A stretch of 64,000 bases of DNA from Utricularia gibba (lineage: Eukaryota > Streptophyta > Magnoliopsida > Lamiales > Lentibulariaceae). Below are positions 11,734-20,942 of this stretch, one piece after another; within the stretch, counting starts at the first letter, position 1; every line of letters begins with the position of its first letter. The position numbers and the translations under genes are program-made. Location: positions 620,001-684,000 of the forward strand of contig NEEC01000011.1 in the NCBI GenBank assembly GCA_002189035.1, read 5' to 3'. A model generated the notes under the pieces. It did no database searches. It was not told the origin of the DNA and saw only the letters and a list, made by a program, of their open reading frames with translations.

Positions 11734-13300
11734 AATGGTGGGGATTTGTAAAACTTTATTGATAGGCTCATATCAAATCTTATATCCAAATCTTCTAAGA
11801 TGAAATGTGAATCTTCTAGGACAAAATCTGAATGTTTTAAGATAAGATACCAATCTTATCTAATTCGAAAATCTTTAACCAAGTTTTCATTCGAATAAGC
11901 CGAATCTTTGTCTTCACAAAGGTCAGCTCGAATTTATTTCAAATTAGGCCAAAATTTTCAACTAAGCATAAATTACGGTGCTTAGTTGAAACTTTATTTT
12001 ATAACAAGCACCAAGTACTAATAGATGTGGTGCTCATCTTAAAAACGAAAATTCACATTTTACAGCAAACACCGGATAATAATAGACGTGGTGCTCGTCT
12101 TTAAAACGAAAACTCACATTCAACACTAAGAATGAAAACTTACAATTAGACATGTTGTTAGTACTTTCATTTTTATCTTTGTCTTTGTCTTCATCTTTTT
12201 CTTCTTTATTTTCTTCTTCTTCTTCTTCTTCTTGGCGGTTTCCCACAGGTATATAGACACCTGGCGGGTTTATTTTTACCCGCCTGAAACCCATGAACCA
12301 AACGTGGATTTATGTCAAAACTTACGCCGCAACCCACGTAAACTATCCAACCAAACGCGCCCATAATGAAGACTTTGTTGAATCATTGATGGAGATAGGG
12401 GAAGTCTGCGGCTAGGACAAATGCTAAAATATACCAGTAAACACAAAAGGATGAGGCAAGAGAACAAGTCCTCTAAAGACTGCCCGATGATGATAGAAAG
12501 TTGCTGAGATCACGTTATGGTATTACATAGATTTGTGATAGCCCTTGTGCGGCAGCATGCCAGCGTTTTTGTTGTTCTTTAGTTATTAAACCTGTTCTTG
12601 GAACTGCAATTGTTCATGTAAGTTGAAAGTGAAACGTTACAACCTGGTGTGGAACACCCGAGAAATTCTGGTGTTCTTTCTTTATAGTTGTTTCGCTTTG
12701 TTTTTGTTTCAAATGTTTGTTTATTGGCCTGGTATTGTTCTTACAGATTGGTATTACAATGTTAATATACTATAATACCCCTCACTTGAAATAAGATTAA
12801 TTATTTGAAGGTTTTGAATTCATTCTAAATTTGTTTGCTATTTGTTAGTGAAAAAAGGAAATGCAATTTGACTAATAATACCGTCATGCGCTCTATTGGG
12901 TGAAATTTTTTAATCATAGAATATTCTACTACTTTGCAGTGAAAAAAGCTTGGATTTATTAGTAAAAACCCTTCTCCAACTTTTGAATATATAGATGTAG
13001 AAATATAAGCAAGGGGCCTTCCGTTTTTCTTTGATTCAGCAATTTATCATACAAGGGCAAAGGGGATAAATGAATCGTGTGGAAAGAACGTAGTAGGTTT
13101 GAAGAAGCTAAGGCTTCCAGCAATTGACTTTCCATTAGTAAATTCCAAGAATTTAGTAAAATGAGTTGAATGCCTCTAAGATTCAATCACATACCTCTTT
13201 GTCAGACAAGTTCACTCATTCCACACAATTCTTCTGCAAGAGAGTAGTCAAGAGCAGTAGGTCTCCTTCAAAGGGTATGAAATTAATCGAAAAAGCTGAT
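11734..13300. other. Unassigned stretch with a GAA/TTC microsatellite
   Basis: At 12211-12233 the plus strand carries about seven TTC units, which creates a false Glu-rich frame on the minus strand (12034-12294). Around 12340-12365 the minus strand reads GGGCGCGTTTGGTTGG, a sequence common at the ends of plant hAT-like and other small elements, but no partner terminus was found. Frames at 12959-13186 (minus) and 13166-13369 (plus) gave no recognisable family. Confidence 0.45.
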
Positions 13301-13319
13301 TCTTCGGATGGAAAACGGA

Positions 13320-13960
13320 GCAAGTGTTGCTGGGGTGTCCTTAGGATCGGTTTCAGTTGCATTGGATGACCATGTTTTGTTGTTGAAAAACGTTTTGTAC
13401 TTATTAGGTGCCTACCGGAACATAATCTCTATCTCTAGTCTGATTGAGATGGGATATGAATTTCATTTTGCTAAAATATATGTATGATATATTTCGCAAA
13501 TGAACTTATTGGTCATGGTTTGATACAAGACGGTCTATATTATCTTGATAAAGATGACAACAAAATATCATCAGACAAAGTCGTTAAAATTCATACGATT
13601 TCCAATGAATTCATTGGCGAGAATTATCTATATCATTTGAGGCTTTGTCATATTTTAAGTAATAGAGTCAACAAGTTAGGGAGTATGGGAATCTTGGGCA
13701 ATCTCGATTCAGATCTATGTCCAACTTGTGTCTCTTGTGTTGAAGGGAAAATGACAAAGAAGCCCTTTACGGGGCATTTTGAAAGAGCCACGAATATTCT
13801 TGAGCTAATATATTGTGATGTATGTGAGCTCAATGTACAGTCCAAAGGTGGTTAAAACTACTTCATCATGTTTATAGATGCTATTGTAGATATGGTTATA
13901 TGTATTTGATGAAGAGAAAGTCTGAAACATTTGAAAAGTTCAACTTTTCTCAGCAACACT
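13320..13960 (+). mobile_element. Ty1/Copia fossil (protease end to integrase start)
   Basis: Plus-strand frames give the protease-region tail (LLLKNVLYLL, NIISISSLIEMGYEF) near 13380-13470. Next comes the GAG-pre-integrase block (YHLRLCH, RVNKLGSMGILGNLD, CPTCVSCVEGKMTKKPFTGH, ILELIYCDVC) at 13600-13850. This is a clear Copia signature with the zinc-binding His and Cys residues of the GAG-pre-integrase segment. The fragment is short, broken and without LTRs. Confidence 0.85.
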
Positions 13961-13974
13961 AGTAACATCAACAC

Positions 13975-14440
13975 AAATACTTGTTTGTGTCACATGCATC
14001 TCCAATGGCAATTACCAATGAGTCTTTAGTCGACTTTCACTAGCCATCAATGATGTACATGGCATAACCTTCACAATTGAGACAATGAATTAAGATAAGA
14101 TTCAATCGTATGTCTGGTACATGCTTGACATCTCTCAATATCAGCTTCATTCCCTTGTTTTGTAGGCAAATATCGCATTTACCTACAACCTTCGAGAATC
14201 GTCCATCTTCCATTTTCATGGTGCCAAAATCCTCTGCTGTATAAAATGAGAAAAACTCATTCCGTGATGTTACATGAAGATTGGGTCCACTATCTCTTCA
14301 GATATCTGATTGATGTTTTCATCATGAACTGTCAAGTTAAACTATGTGATGACATTTGTGTCATCATCATCTCTAGCTTCATCTTTTTCTCATTTCTGCT
14401 TTGCTTCTTCCCCTAAGTTCTGCATCCATGATTTCTTGAT
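13975..14440 (-). mobile_element. Ty1/Copia fossil (protease region), opposite orientation
   Basis: On the minus strand, reading down from about 14440, the blocks DSGPNLHVTSRNEFF, GTMKMEDGRFSKVVGKCDIC and LILRDVKHVPDIRLNLI match the aspartic-protease region of a second kind of Copia element. Because it is oriented against the neighbour at 13320-13960, the two are separate relics, not one element. Short, broken, no LTRs. Confidence 0.75.
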
Positions 14441-14465
14441 GCTCAGAGGTTGAAGTATTTAGCAT

Positions 14466-14609
14466 TAAATTTTTTATAGATCAAATATGTCATTTTGTAA
14501 ATATTTTGGGTCACATATGTGGAACCGGTACCGATTTAGATCAAATATGTTAAATCGATCATTTTGTAATGGGTCAAAAATACAAAAAATTCAAAATTTT
14601 AGATCAGAA
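14466..14609 (+). repeat. Inverted repeat, left arm (partner at 20155-20300)
   Basis: The arm is about 145 bp. The reverse complement of 20155-20300 matches it at roughly five of every six bases, including TATTTTGTAAATATTTTGGG, GGTCACATATG, a GGTACCG core, TCGATCATTTTGT and TTCAAAATTTTAG. The arms enclose about 5.5 kb with the NLR gene and an NLR tail fragment. They may be terminal repeats of a DNA element or two copies of a dispersed repeat in opposite orientation. Confidence 0.8.
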
Positions 14610-14970
14610 ATGCCATCACCCCGTTGGAATGTACCTCCTTCACTTCGCAGTCTACAACATCCTGTACGGGAAAAACCATTTCTTCATCTACCTCTTACTC
14701 CAGGCGGGAGCTTTCTTCGTCGTCGGAGTTGGGTACGTGGGAACATTCGTACCAAACTGAACTACACATTCCCCTGCATCTTGGTCATTGTTGGACCAAG
14801 GGAGCCCCAAGAATTATTTCTGCTATTCCATTCGTCACTTTCCTTTTCCTTGTGAAATGTATGTTTCTGCATGGTGCGGTGACGCCATGAATTTGTTCTC
14901 CCCATTGGATTTTTCATTCTTGCGTTTGGTATTTTTGAAAACATCAAGTATTTATTTATATAATATATAA
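14610..14970 (+). pseudogene. Unrecognised short frame, possible membrane-protein remnant
   Basis: Directly after the left inverted-repeat arm, one frame reads YLLHFAVYNILYGKNHF and then a hydrophobic run AGAFFVVGVGYVGTFVPN before a stop. Shifted frames stay open further on (IPFVTFLFLVKCMF). The base composition is less AT-rich than around it, which suggests former coding sequence. I do not recognise the family. It may be an exon fragment carried with the inverted-repeat segment, or chance. Confidence 0.25.
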
Positions 14971-15169
14971 CATGCTATAAATGAAATTATGTAAAAAAAA
15001 CTGAGACATCCTAGATATCTGAAAATTAATTTATAAAAAAAATAGTTCAGTTACGATTTCACTTTCGATTCAATTCAAAGTTTAAAAATCTGAAACTTGA
15101 ATTGAAATCAACAGTAAACTGTCGATTTGTTCGAAAAAATCATTTGGTTACAAATCGAAACCATTCGAT

Positions 15170-15634
15170 TTGGAACCTGTAGCAACTCTACTCTCAAGTT
15201 TGGTTAAGAGATTATTGCTCCATGAAGGTCTGATCAATGACTCTCAAACGAAGACTTTTATGAAGTTTCACCATGTCGAAGAGATGATATTCTTCAACCG
15301 CGCATTTGAAAATGAGGAATCCTGTAGTCTCTCGGAAGTTAAACTCAGCAAACTGAAGCACTTGAAGTTTACTGTGTGTCCTACGCTCAAGTACTTTAGA
15401 GTGGGAGAAGAGCGATTCCCCCAACTCCAAACTCTTGGGATAGACAGCTCCCAAACAATGAGGATCTCTCATGATGATATTCATGGCATTTCAACGCTGT
15501 CGAGGATTCAAATACGATCCTGCAGAGCCTTGATTGGGGAGACGAAGATTTCTACGTTGAGCTCCAAAATGAGCAGTTGAAGTTACAAGAAAAAGATGAT
15601 GGTGATTACAATGACCCAGATGCGGAGTTGTGAA
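15170..15634 (+). pseudogene. NLR C-terminal (leucine-rich repeat tail) fragment
   Basis: The frame SLVKRLLLHEGL, AFENEESC, KLSKLKHLKF, FRVGEERFPQLQTLGI, ISHDDIHGISTLSRIQI resembles the tail of the NLR gene on the opposite strand (SLLKELALTRTL, TFENEEWC, GQFTKLKKLEIH, LKVGEEQFP, ISHDDICGIPTLSSIEL). After RSCRA a deletion of about 15 codons with a frame change leads to LDWGDEDFYVELQNEQLK and an acidic end, then TGA near 15634. The match to WGEDDFYVKF in the other copy is plain. No NB-ARC or coiled-coil part is nearby, so it is an isolated gene tail. It is valuable because it keeps Gln where the NLR gene at 16348 has a stop. Confidence 0.85.
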
Positions 15635-16047
15635 GCAGCATCGGTCTGCAGTCGTATTCGCCGGCAACTGCTAAATTCCTGTGCGATTGCTTTTCGATTT
15701 GTTTAATATAATTGTGCTTTTTATGTTTTCCAATTTTTTCTCTTCTTTATAATTTTGTTGGGCTTGATGTTATAAATTTAACAAATATGGCATAATCATC
15801 TTTGCATCAAAAAAAACTTATCAAAAATATTTTTATATCAATTTCAATTTATTAATCAAATATATTTTTTCAAAACATATCTTTATTAAAATATATCAAT
15901 TTTTTCATTCATATATTTCTATTAAAATATTTCCCTACATATCACTTTTATGAAACGAGACACATCATTCAAACACATAATGTTCTCATAGATTTCAAAC
16001 AATTTAAGATAAAAGTATTCTTTTGTGGTTATTTTAACAATTTAACA

Positions 16048-16347
16048 CTACTTATTCTTCTTCTTCTTCTTCTTATTCTTCTTCTTCTTCTTCTTACTCT
16101 TCTTCTTCTTCCTCTTCTTTTCTTCTTCTTCATCTTCTTCCAATGTCAATAACTTACCATCAAACTTAACATAGAAGTCATCTTCTCCCCAATCATACAT
16201 CCTTTGTCTTAATATTTTCTTGGCTGATCTGATGACCGAGGCTCTGCAATTCCATAATTCAATCGACGATAGCGTTGGAATACCACAAATATCATCATGG
16301 GAGATGATACTCAACCCACTCACTTGATTTATTTGCAGAATTTGTAG
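16048..16347 (-). pseudogene. Former C-terminus of the NLR gene, beyond its stop, with Glu/Lys microsatellite
   Basis: The frame of the NLR gene continues in phase after its TAA at 16348-16350: LQILQINQVSGLSIISHDD, CGIPTLSSIELWNCRASVI, WGEDDFYVKFDGKLL, then a run of Glu followed by a run of Lys. The Glu/Lys run is coded by a GAA/AAG microsatellite at about 16050-16140. The homologous fragment at 15170-15634 has the same blocks, so this was once protein. It could only be made now by read-through. Confidence 0.8.
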
Positions 16348-19254
16348 TTAGGGAAATTGCTCTTCTCCCACTTTTAAGGACTTAAGACCATATGGGTAAT
16401 GAATCTCCAACTTTTTCAGTTTGGTAAATTGTCCTTGGGACACATTGCACCATTCCTCATTTTCAAATGTGCAACATGTTAATCGCAGCACCTCGAGGTT
16501 GAACAACTCCATAATAGTTCTTGTTCTAGGGACATCAATTAAAGTGCGCGTGAGAGCCAATTCCTTGAGCAAACTTGGGAGGGGGGATCCGTCCCATGCC
16601 TTCATCATTCTTATGGCCTTCAGATTTGGAAATCGGATTGCAGTATTAGAATACCATTTGAGTGTAGAAGACACTCTTCTGATTGCATGAAAGAGGAACA
16701 AGTGTTCCTGTTGGTGTGCTTCGTCAAATCTGCTTAGATACTTTATTACATCACTGTAATTACGCCTTCTCTGGTCATATCTTTGCAGACCCATCATCAA
16801 CATTTCAAGCCATGCAAACTCTTCGTCTTCTTCTTCTTCTTTAGCATCACAATTGTTGAATCTTCTATCCATCTCTACATAAAAGCTCTTATCCCCCAAA
16901 CTCCGCTTCCTCTCCAATATTTCCATCGCCGATTGAACAGTAGACTCTCCACAACCATCCAATCTGATCGATTGCAAGGATGAATCATCACAAAGATGAA
17001 AGGATGCATTACGAACATTGTGTAGCCAAACCCTTTCAAGTCGAGGGCAATCAATTTCAAGCCGACGATTTGCGTAATAGTCAGAAATCCCCAAGTATCT
17101 CAAACTATGAGATCCTATTGGAGTTTGATGAATGCTATACCTAAAAGCCAAATGCTCAAGATTAGGCATATCCCAAATAGCTCTTGCGATTGAGATTGTG
17201 CTGTCACCACATATTCCCAATCTCTTGATGGATTTCGGCAAGAAAGGTTTAACATAACTATAAATCATGCAATCTAGACCAATTAGTTGTTCTAGCACAA
17301 TGTCCCCCTCCTCTTGATGAGGCACAGAACCTAAAAATTTAAGTTGTGGCATCATCCTGCATGAGCATTTTTCATAACACAAATATTGTTGAACATTCCA
17401 CAATAGATTTCCTGGAAAATAATATTGTTCAAGTGATTCAAAAGGAATAATATGCTCGTCCACTCCATGAAAATGTGCAATCTTAACTCCATTACATCCA
17501 GATATGCTGCTAACTGAGAGAGTAGGATGTAGAAGTACTCCATAAATAAAGAGCTCCATTGTTTCAAACTTGTTGCATTTAAAACAAAATTGTGTGTAGA
17601 CAAAAAATTCTATCGGCAAAATAGAATGTATCTGATGGAAGATTCTACCGTAACATGACCTTGTACTGCTATTGCTCACGGGGACAATGTCGCAAAATCC
17701 CATAAAATAAGTAGTGGAGCAACCTACACATCTCATCGATTTAACATCGATAGATGACTTTCTATGGAAATATCTATCCATTCCTGCTCCCACACATACA
17801 TTCTCATTAGATGATTCCTTTCGACATATCTTGAGCAAAAGATCATGCATTCCGATACATTCAATTTTCATGGTATCGTTATATTCCCTAACAAAGATCA
17901 TGTGCCGTCCAACAAGATCTTTCAAGTAATTTAGCGCAATTTCTTCCATCCCTCGACCCTCTTCCGGTCTTACCATCGCCTCAACAATCCACCATCGTAT
18001 TAAATCATCAACTTTAATATATTCATCTTCAGAATAGGATGCAAAACTAAGAAAGCACAATTTAAGATGAAGAGGCATGTTATGATAGCTCAAGTATAAC
18101 GTTTTTATGCAACGCTCATCATCTTCCAAACTCACAAAGGATGTTACAGCATCTGCAACATTCCTCCAAGATTGCAAGGTCATGTCGGATTTTGAGAGAA
18201 GCCCACTAATTGTGACGATTGATAAAGGAAGTCCTTTGCAATTATGAGCAATCTCTCTTCCGATTCCGTGGAGTTCATCTGGACATGAGACTTTTTTAGA
18301 CAATAATTCCCAACTTGCCTCTTCATCTAATAAATCCATTTGGTGAATAAGTGCTGGGGAAAGAGATTCAGCAATACTTAACTGCCTTGTGGTCACAATA
18401 ATCCGACTTCTGTTATTCCAATCACTAAAATGTGTTACCAAATCATCCCAAGCCTTACGATCCCATAAATCATCCAATACAATCAAATACCTCTTATTAA
18501 AAAGCTCATGGTGCAATTTAAGCCCCAAAACAATTACCTCCTGAATTTTTTTATCAGCTACCATATCTTGAAGTATTTTTCGCACATCATATTCTTGAGA
18601 AACAGTGACCCAATAACACTTGTCGAAGTGCTTGACAGTCATTGAATCCTCATAAAATTTTCGTGCTAAAGTTGTTTTGCCACTACCACCCATACCGACG
18701 ATGGTTGTAACCTGTAGAGCTTTGACATGATTGATAAGTTTTTCCCTTATCTTTTGAAGGGGACGCTCAATTCCCACTAGAGTTGCTTCCTTTGCCTTCT
18801 TATTTGGAAGATGATCCCCTTCCTCCTTCGTACTCCTCGAGGAGCTAGATGATTCTTCCCGAATACTTGCTGGTTGGAGTGTCATCAACTTTAGTTCTTC
18901 ACTCAAAAGATCAATATTTCGATTGATATCAAGCATGGCTTTGCGAAATTCATCCCCAACAAGATGAATATCATGCACTTTTTGATCAACAACATGATAA
19001 TCAAGGATATTACTCCAGTTGAAGGCATAATCATTGAATCTTTGAGACATGTCTCTTACCTCTCGAGTCACATCCCTTGACTTGAGGCTTTCCAGTAACT
19101 TCATCCAAGAACGAATCTTGTCTTCAAAATCACAGATCTTCTTTAGATCAACTGCTAGTAGATTATATTTGTGATGCAACTGGATAGATTGGAGAAGCTG
19201 CAAAAGACGGAGCGCAGAGTAATAAGCAGATACTATTCCCGGATCCTCTTTCAT
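16348..19254 (-). CDS. CC-NBS-LRR (CNL) disease-resistance protein, probably truncated by a nonsense codon
   Basis: One uninterrupted frame of 968 codons. The ATG at 19254 is the first after an in-frame TGA at 19263, so I take it as the start. Residues 1-150 are a helical N-terminal region, presumably the coiled coil, though no clear EDVID motif is seen. The NB-ARC domain follows at about 160-470: P-loop GMGGSGKTT at 187-195, CYWVTVSQ (RNBS-A), kinase-2 YLIVLDDLW at 256-264, RIIVTTR, CKGLPL near 339-344, LCFLSFASY (RNBS-D) and MHD at 469-471. The final Trp of VLDDLW is typical of the CNL class. Irregular leucine-rich repeats fill the rest, with an acidic insert (KEEEEDEEF) near 790. Such proteins sit in the cytosol or at membranes, sense pathogen effectors, and switch by ADP/ATP exchange. 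The frame stops at TAA where a homologous tail at 15170 has CAA, so about 90 residues are lost. NB motifs look intact, so a shortened but working protein is possible. No intron is needed. Confidence 0.9.
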   Translation of the reverse strand: MKEDPGIVSAYYSALRLLQLLQSIQLHHKYNLLAVDLKKICDFEDKIRSWMKLLESLKSRDVTREVRDMSQRFNDYAFNWSNILDYHVVDQKVHDIHLVGDEFRKAMLDINRNIDLLSEELKLMTLQPASIREESSSSSRSTKEEGDHLPNKKAKEATLVGIERPLQKIREKLINHVKALQVTTIVGMGGSGKTTLARKFYEDSMTVKHFDKCYWVTVSQEYDVRKILQDMVADKKIQEVIVLGLKLHHELFNKRYLIVLDDLWDRKAWDDLVTHFSDWNNRSRIIVTTRQLSIAESLSPALIHQMDLLDEEASWELLSKKVSCPDELHGIGREIAHNCKGLPLSIVTISGLLSKSDMTLQSWRNVADAVTSFVSLEDDERCIKTLYLSYHNMPLHLKLCFLSFASYSEDEYIKVDDLIRWWIVEAMVRPEEGRGMEEIALNYLKDLVGRHMIFVREYNDTMKIECIGMHDLLLKICRKESSNENVCVGAGMDRYFHRKSSIDVKSMRCVGCSTTYFMGFCDIVPVSNSSTRSCYGRIFHQIHSILPIEFFVYTQFCFKCNKFETMELFIYGVLLHPTLSVSSISGCNGVKIAHFHGVDEHIIPFESLEQYYFPGNLLWNVQQYLCYEKCSCRMMPQLKFLGSVPHQEEGDIVLEQLIGLDCMIYSYVKPFLPKSIKRLGICGDSTISIARAIWDMPNLEHLAFRYSIHQTPIGSHSLRYLGISDYYANRRLEIDCPRLERVWLHNVRNASFHLCDDSSLQSIRLDGCGESTVQSAMEILERKRSLGDKSFYVEMDRRFNNCDAKEEEEDEEFAWLEMLMMGLQRYDQRRRNYSDVIKYLSRFDEAHQQEHLFLFHAIRRVSSTLKWYSNTAIRFPNLKAIRMMKAWDGSPLPSLLKELALTRTLIDVPRTRTIMELFNLEVLRLTCCTFENEEWCNVSQGQFTKLKKLEIHYPYGLKSLKVGEEQFP

Positions 19255-19263
19255 CGCCAATCA

Positions 19264-19974
19264 ACAGACAAGATTAGTGAATGAATGGGTGCTGATCTTT
19301 AATCTCGTCCTATACAGAAGAAAGATGTACCCTCAGAAATACTCCCCAGTTTTGCATACAGGAAAAAGTAGGTTGGTAGGAATCAAGAGAAGCTATGGGT
19401 TGCAGATGAGTTGACTCAAGTCTTCTACTCATCTTTCACACGTCTCTGGTATCTAATCCCCATAAACTTTATCAACAAATAGCAGCCAAAGTTATCATGG
19501 ACAGAGTTGGAGTTGGTTGGTGGGAATGCAACATCAACTATAAATGCATCACAATTATTGTGAAAGAAGAGAAGCCAGGGACACGGTCAAGATACATATT
19601 TCTTAAAGGAAAAATGGCCATCAATTGATATTAATCAATTATTTGCTCTGTATCAGTTGCTGTCAGTAGTTCACATTGCTGTACAAGACGAAGCACAGGC
19701 TAACAATCAGCTGATGCTAATAGTTTCTCACCCTCAGTTTCCATCGCTCATCACCACCATCAACAACAGCAAGTTATGGCTCTGCAACGTCATCGATAAA
19801 TTTAGAAGAATAATGTATTTCATCTAAACTGTCACTAAAGAACATGCTTCTCATCCAATAAGCAAACCCCAACTGTAGAGTGTCGTATTCCGATGGGATT
19901 GACAGCATTAAAACATAGACGAAGAGATATTCAATTTAATTTACAAAGAAAAATGTATTTTTGCATCTTTTGTA
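19264..19974. other. Upstream region of the NLR gene
   Basis: Presumed 5' leader and promoter of the minus-strand NLR gene. I see no confident TATA box, intron or second gene. Confidence 0.4.
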
Positions 19975-19980
19975 AATTCA

Positions 19981-20154
19981 AGATGAACATTTGTGCTTCA
20001 AATTGTCCATAAACTGATTGAAGCTCCGATTGGAAGCACAACGCATGATGTTTTTCACACCTTCCGCGTTCTGCTTCAATTCATTGGTGGCAAACAGCCT
20101 ATTGATCTTCTCTACGACTTTCGTTCTATAAAGAAAGTTGCCATCGACTTTCGT
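19981..20154 (-). pseudogene. Short coding-like remnant beside the right inverted-repeat arm
   Basis: On the minus strand about 58 codons stay open to a TGA just below 19981, reading KVVEKINRLFATNELKQN, EGVKNIMRCASNRSFNQF and MDNLKHKCSS. The pattern (helix, LKQNA, short Ser-rich step, NF or NQF, final helix) recalls the C-terminal end of family-1 plant glycosyltransferases, but the match is weak and I would not name it. It touches the inverted-repeat arm at 20155. An exon fragment is plausible. Confidence 0.25.
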
Positions 20155-20300
20155 TCTGACCTAAAATTTTGAATTTTTGTCATTTTTTTACCCATAACAA
20201 AATGATCGATTCGATATATTTGACCTGAACCGGTACCAATTCCGCATATGTGACCCAAAATATTTACAAAATAATATATTTGACCTGTAAAAAATTTATT
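20155..20300 (-). repeat. Inverted repeat, right arm (partner at 14466-14609)
   Basis: Reverse-complement match to the left arm; shared blocks are listed there. Beyond the arm the sequence continues into degenerate TTTGACC repeats not found beyond the left arm. Confidence 0.8.
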
Positions 20301-20600
20301 GTATTACATATTTGACCCATAAAAATTTAATTTTGATACTTTTGACCCATAAAATATTATAATGTGGTATATTTGACACAATGAAAAGTCATAAAACTTT
20401 ACAACGGAGTATGTTTGACCCAATAACTTTACTGTTGGTCTCATGTATAGTATTCAGTTGGTATATTTGACTTCTACAGTTTAATAAATTGACATTGCTA
20501 ACCATTGAAATTTGTCAAATATGCATATTTAACCCATAAAGTGTGACAAATTAACATAATTAACCCAATAAGTTTTTCAAATTGACATAATTAACCTATA
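20185..20600. repeat. Degenerate interspersed TTTGACC / TTAACCCATAA motif
   Basis: ATATTTGACCTG, ATATTTGACCCATAA, ACTTTTGACCCATAA, GTTTGACCCAATAA and later AATTAACCCAATAA recur every 40 to 70 bases. This looks like an eroded tandem repeat or the inner part of a transposon terminus. Confidence 0.6.
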
Positions 20601-20734
20601 AACTTTATCAAAATTTTAAAAAAATTAAATACTTTTTGAAATAAATGTTGGTCGATAAGTGTCTTGTAGACATGGCCACGGCAGTCAATCCGAATATCCA
20701 TCGGGTCGACCTGCTACGATTCGAACCCGTGATT

Positions 20735-20930
20735 CGTATCTTTCTCTAGAGGTGGGTTCGGTTCCGAACCGTATGGTCAGGTTCGCCGTGGGCAATGTTT
20801 CTGGTTTCGGTTCGGAACCGTTTCTCGAAGGCTTGAACCAAACCAAAACTGGAACCTTACGGATGGTTTTGGTTCAAAACCGGAACCAAGATTTGCAAAT
20901 CAAACTGTAACCGAAACTGATCGGTTATTG
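20735..20930. repeat. GGTTC-rich block, hAT-like subterminal repeat
   Basis: From TAGAGGTGGGTTCGGTTCC onward the motif GGTTC or its complement GAACC recurs many times over about 190 bp, as in the subterminal regions of hAT elements and their small non-autonomous kin. A TAGAGGTGG-like start fits a hAT terminus. The opposite end was not found, so the element boundaries are open. The frame covering 20659-20910 is an artefact of the repeat. Confidence 0.5.
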
Positions 20931-20942
20931 TTTGTAGGTAAT

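Noticed and set aside
12034-12294. Glu/Asp/Lys-rich minus-strand frame
   Set aside because: Created by a TTC/GAA microsatellite and neighbouring CTTTGT repeats; no domain and no conserved context.
20659-20910. 83-codon plus-strand frame
   Set aside because: Follows from repeated GGTTC motifs of a hAT-like block, not a gene.
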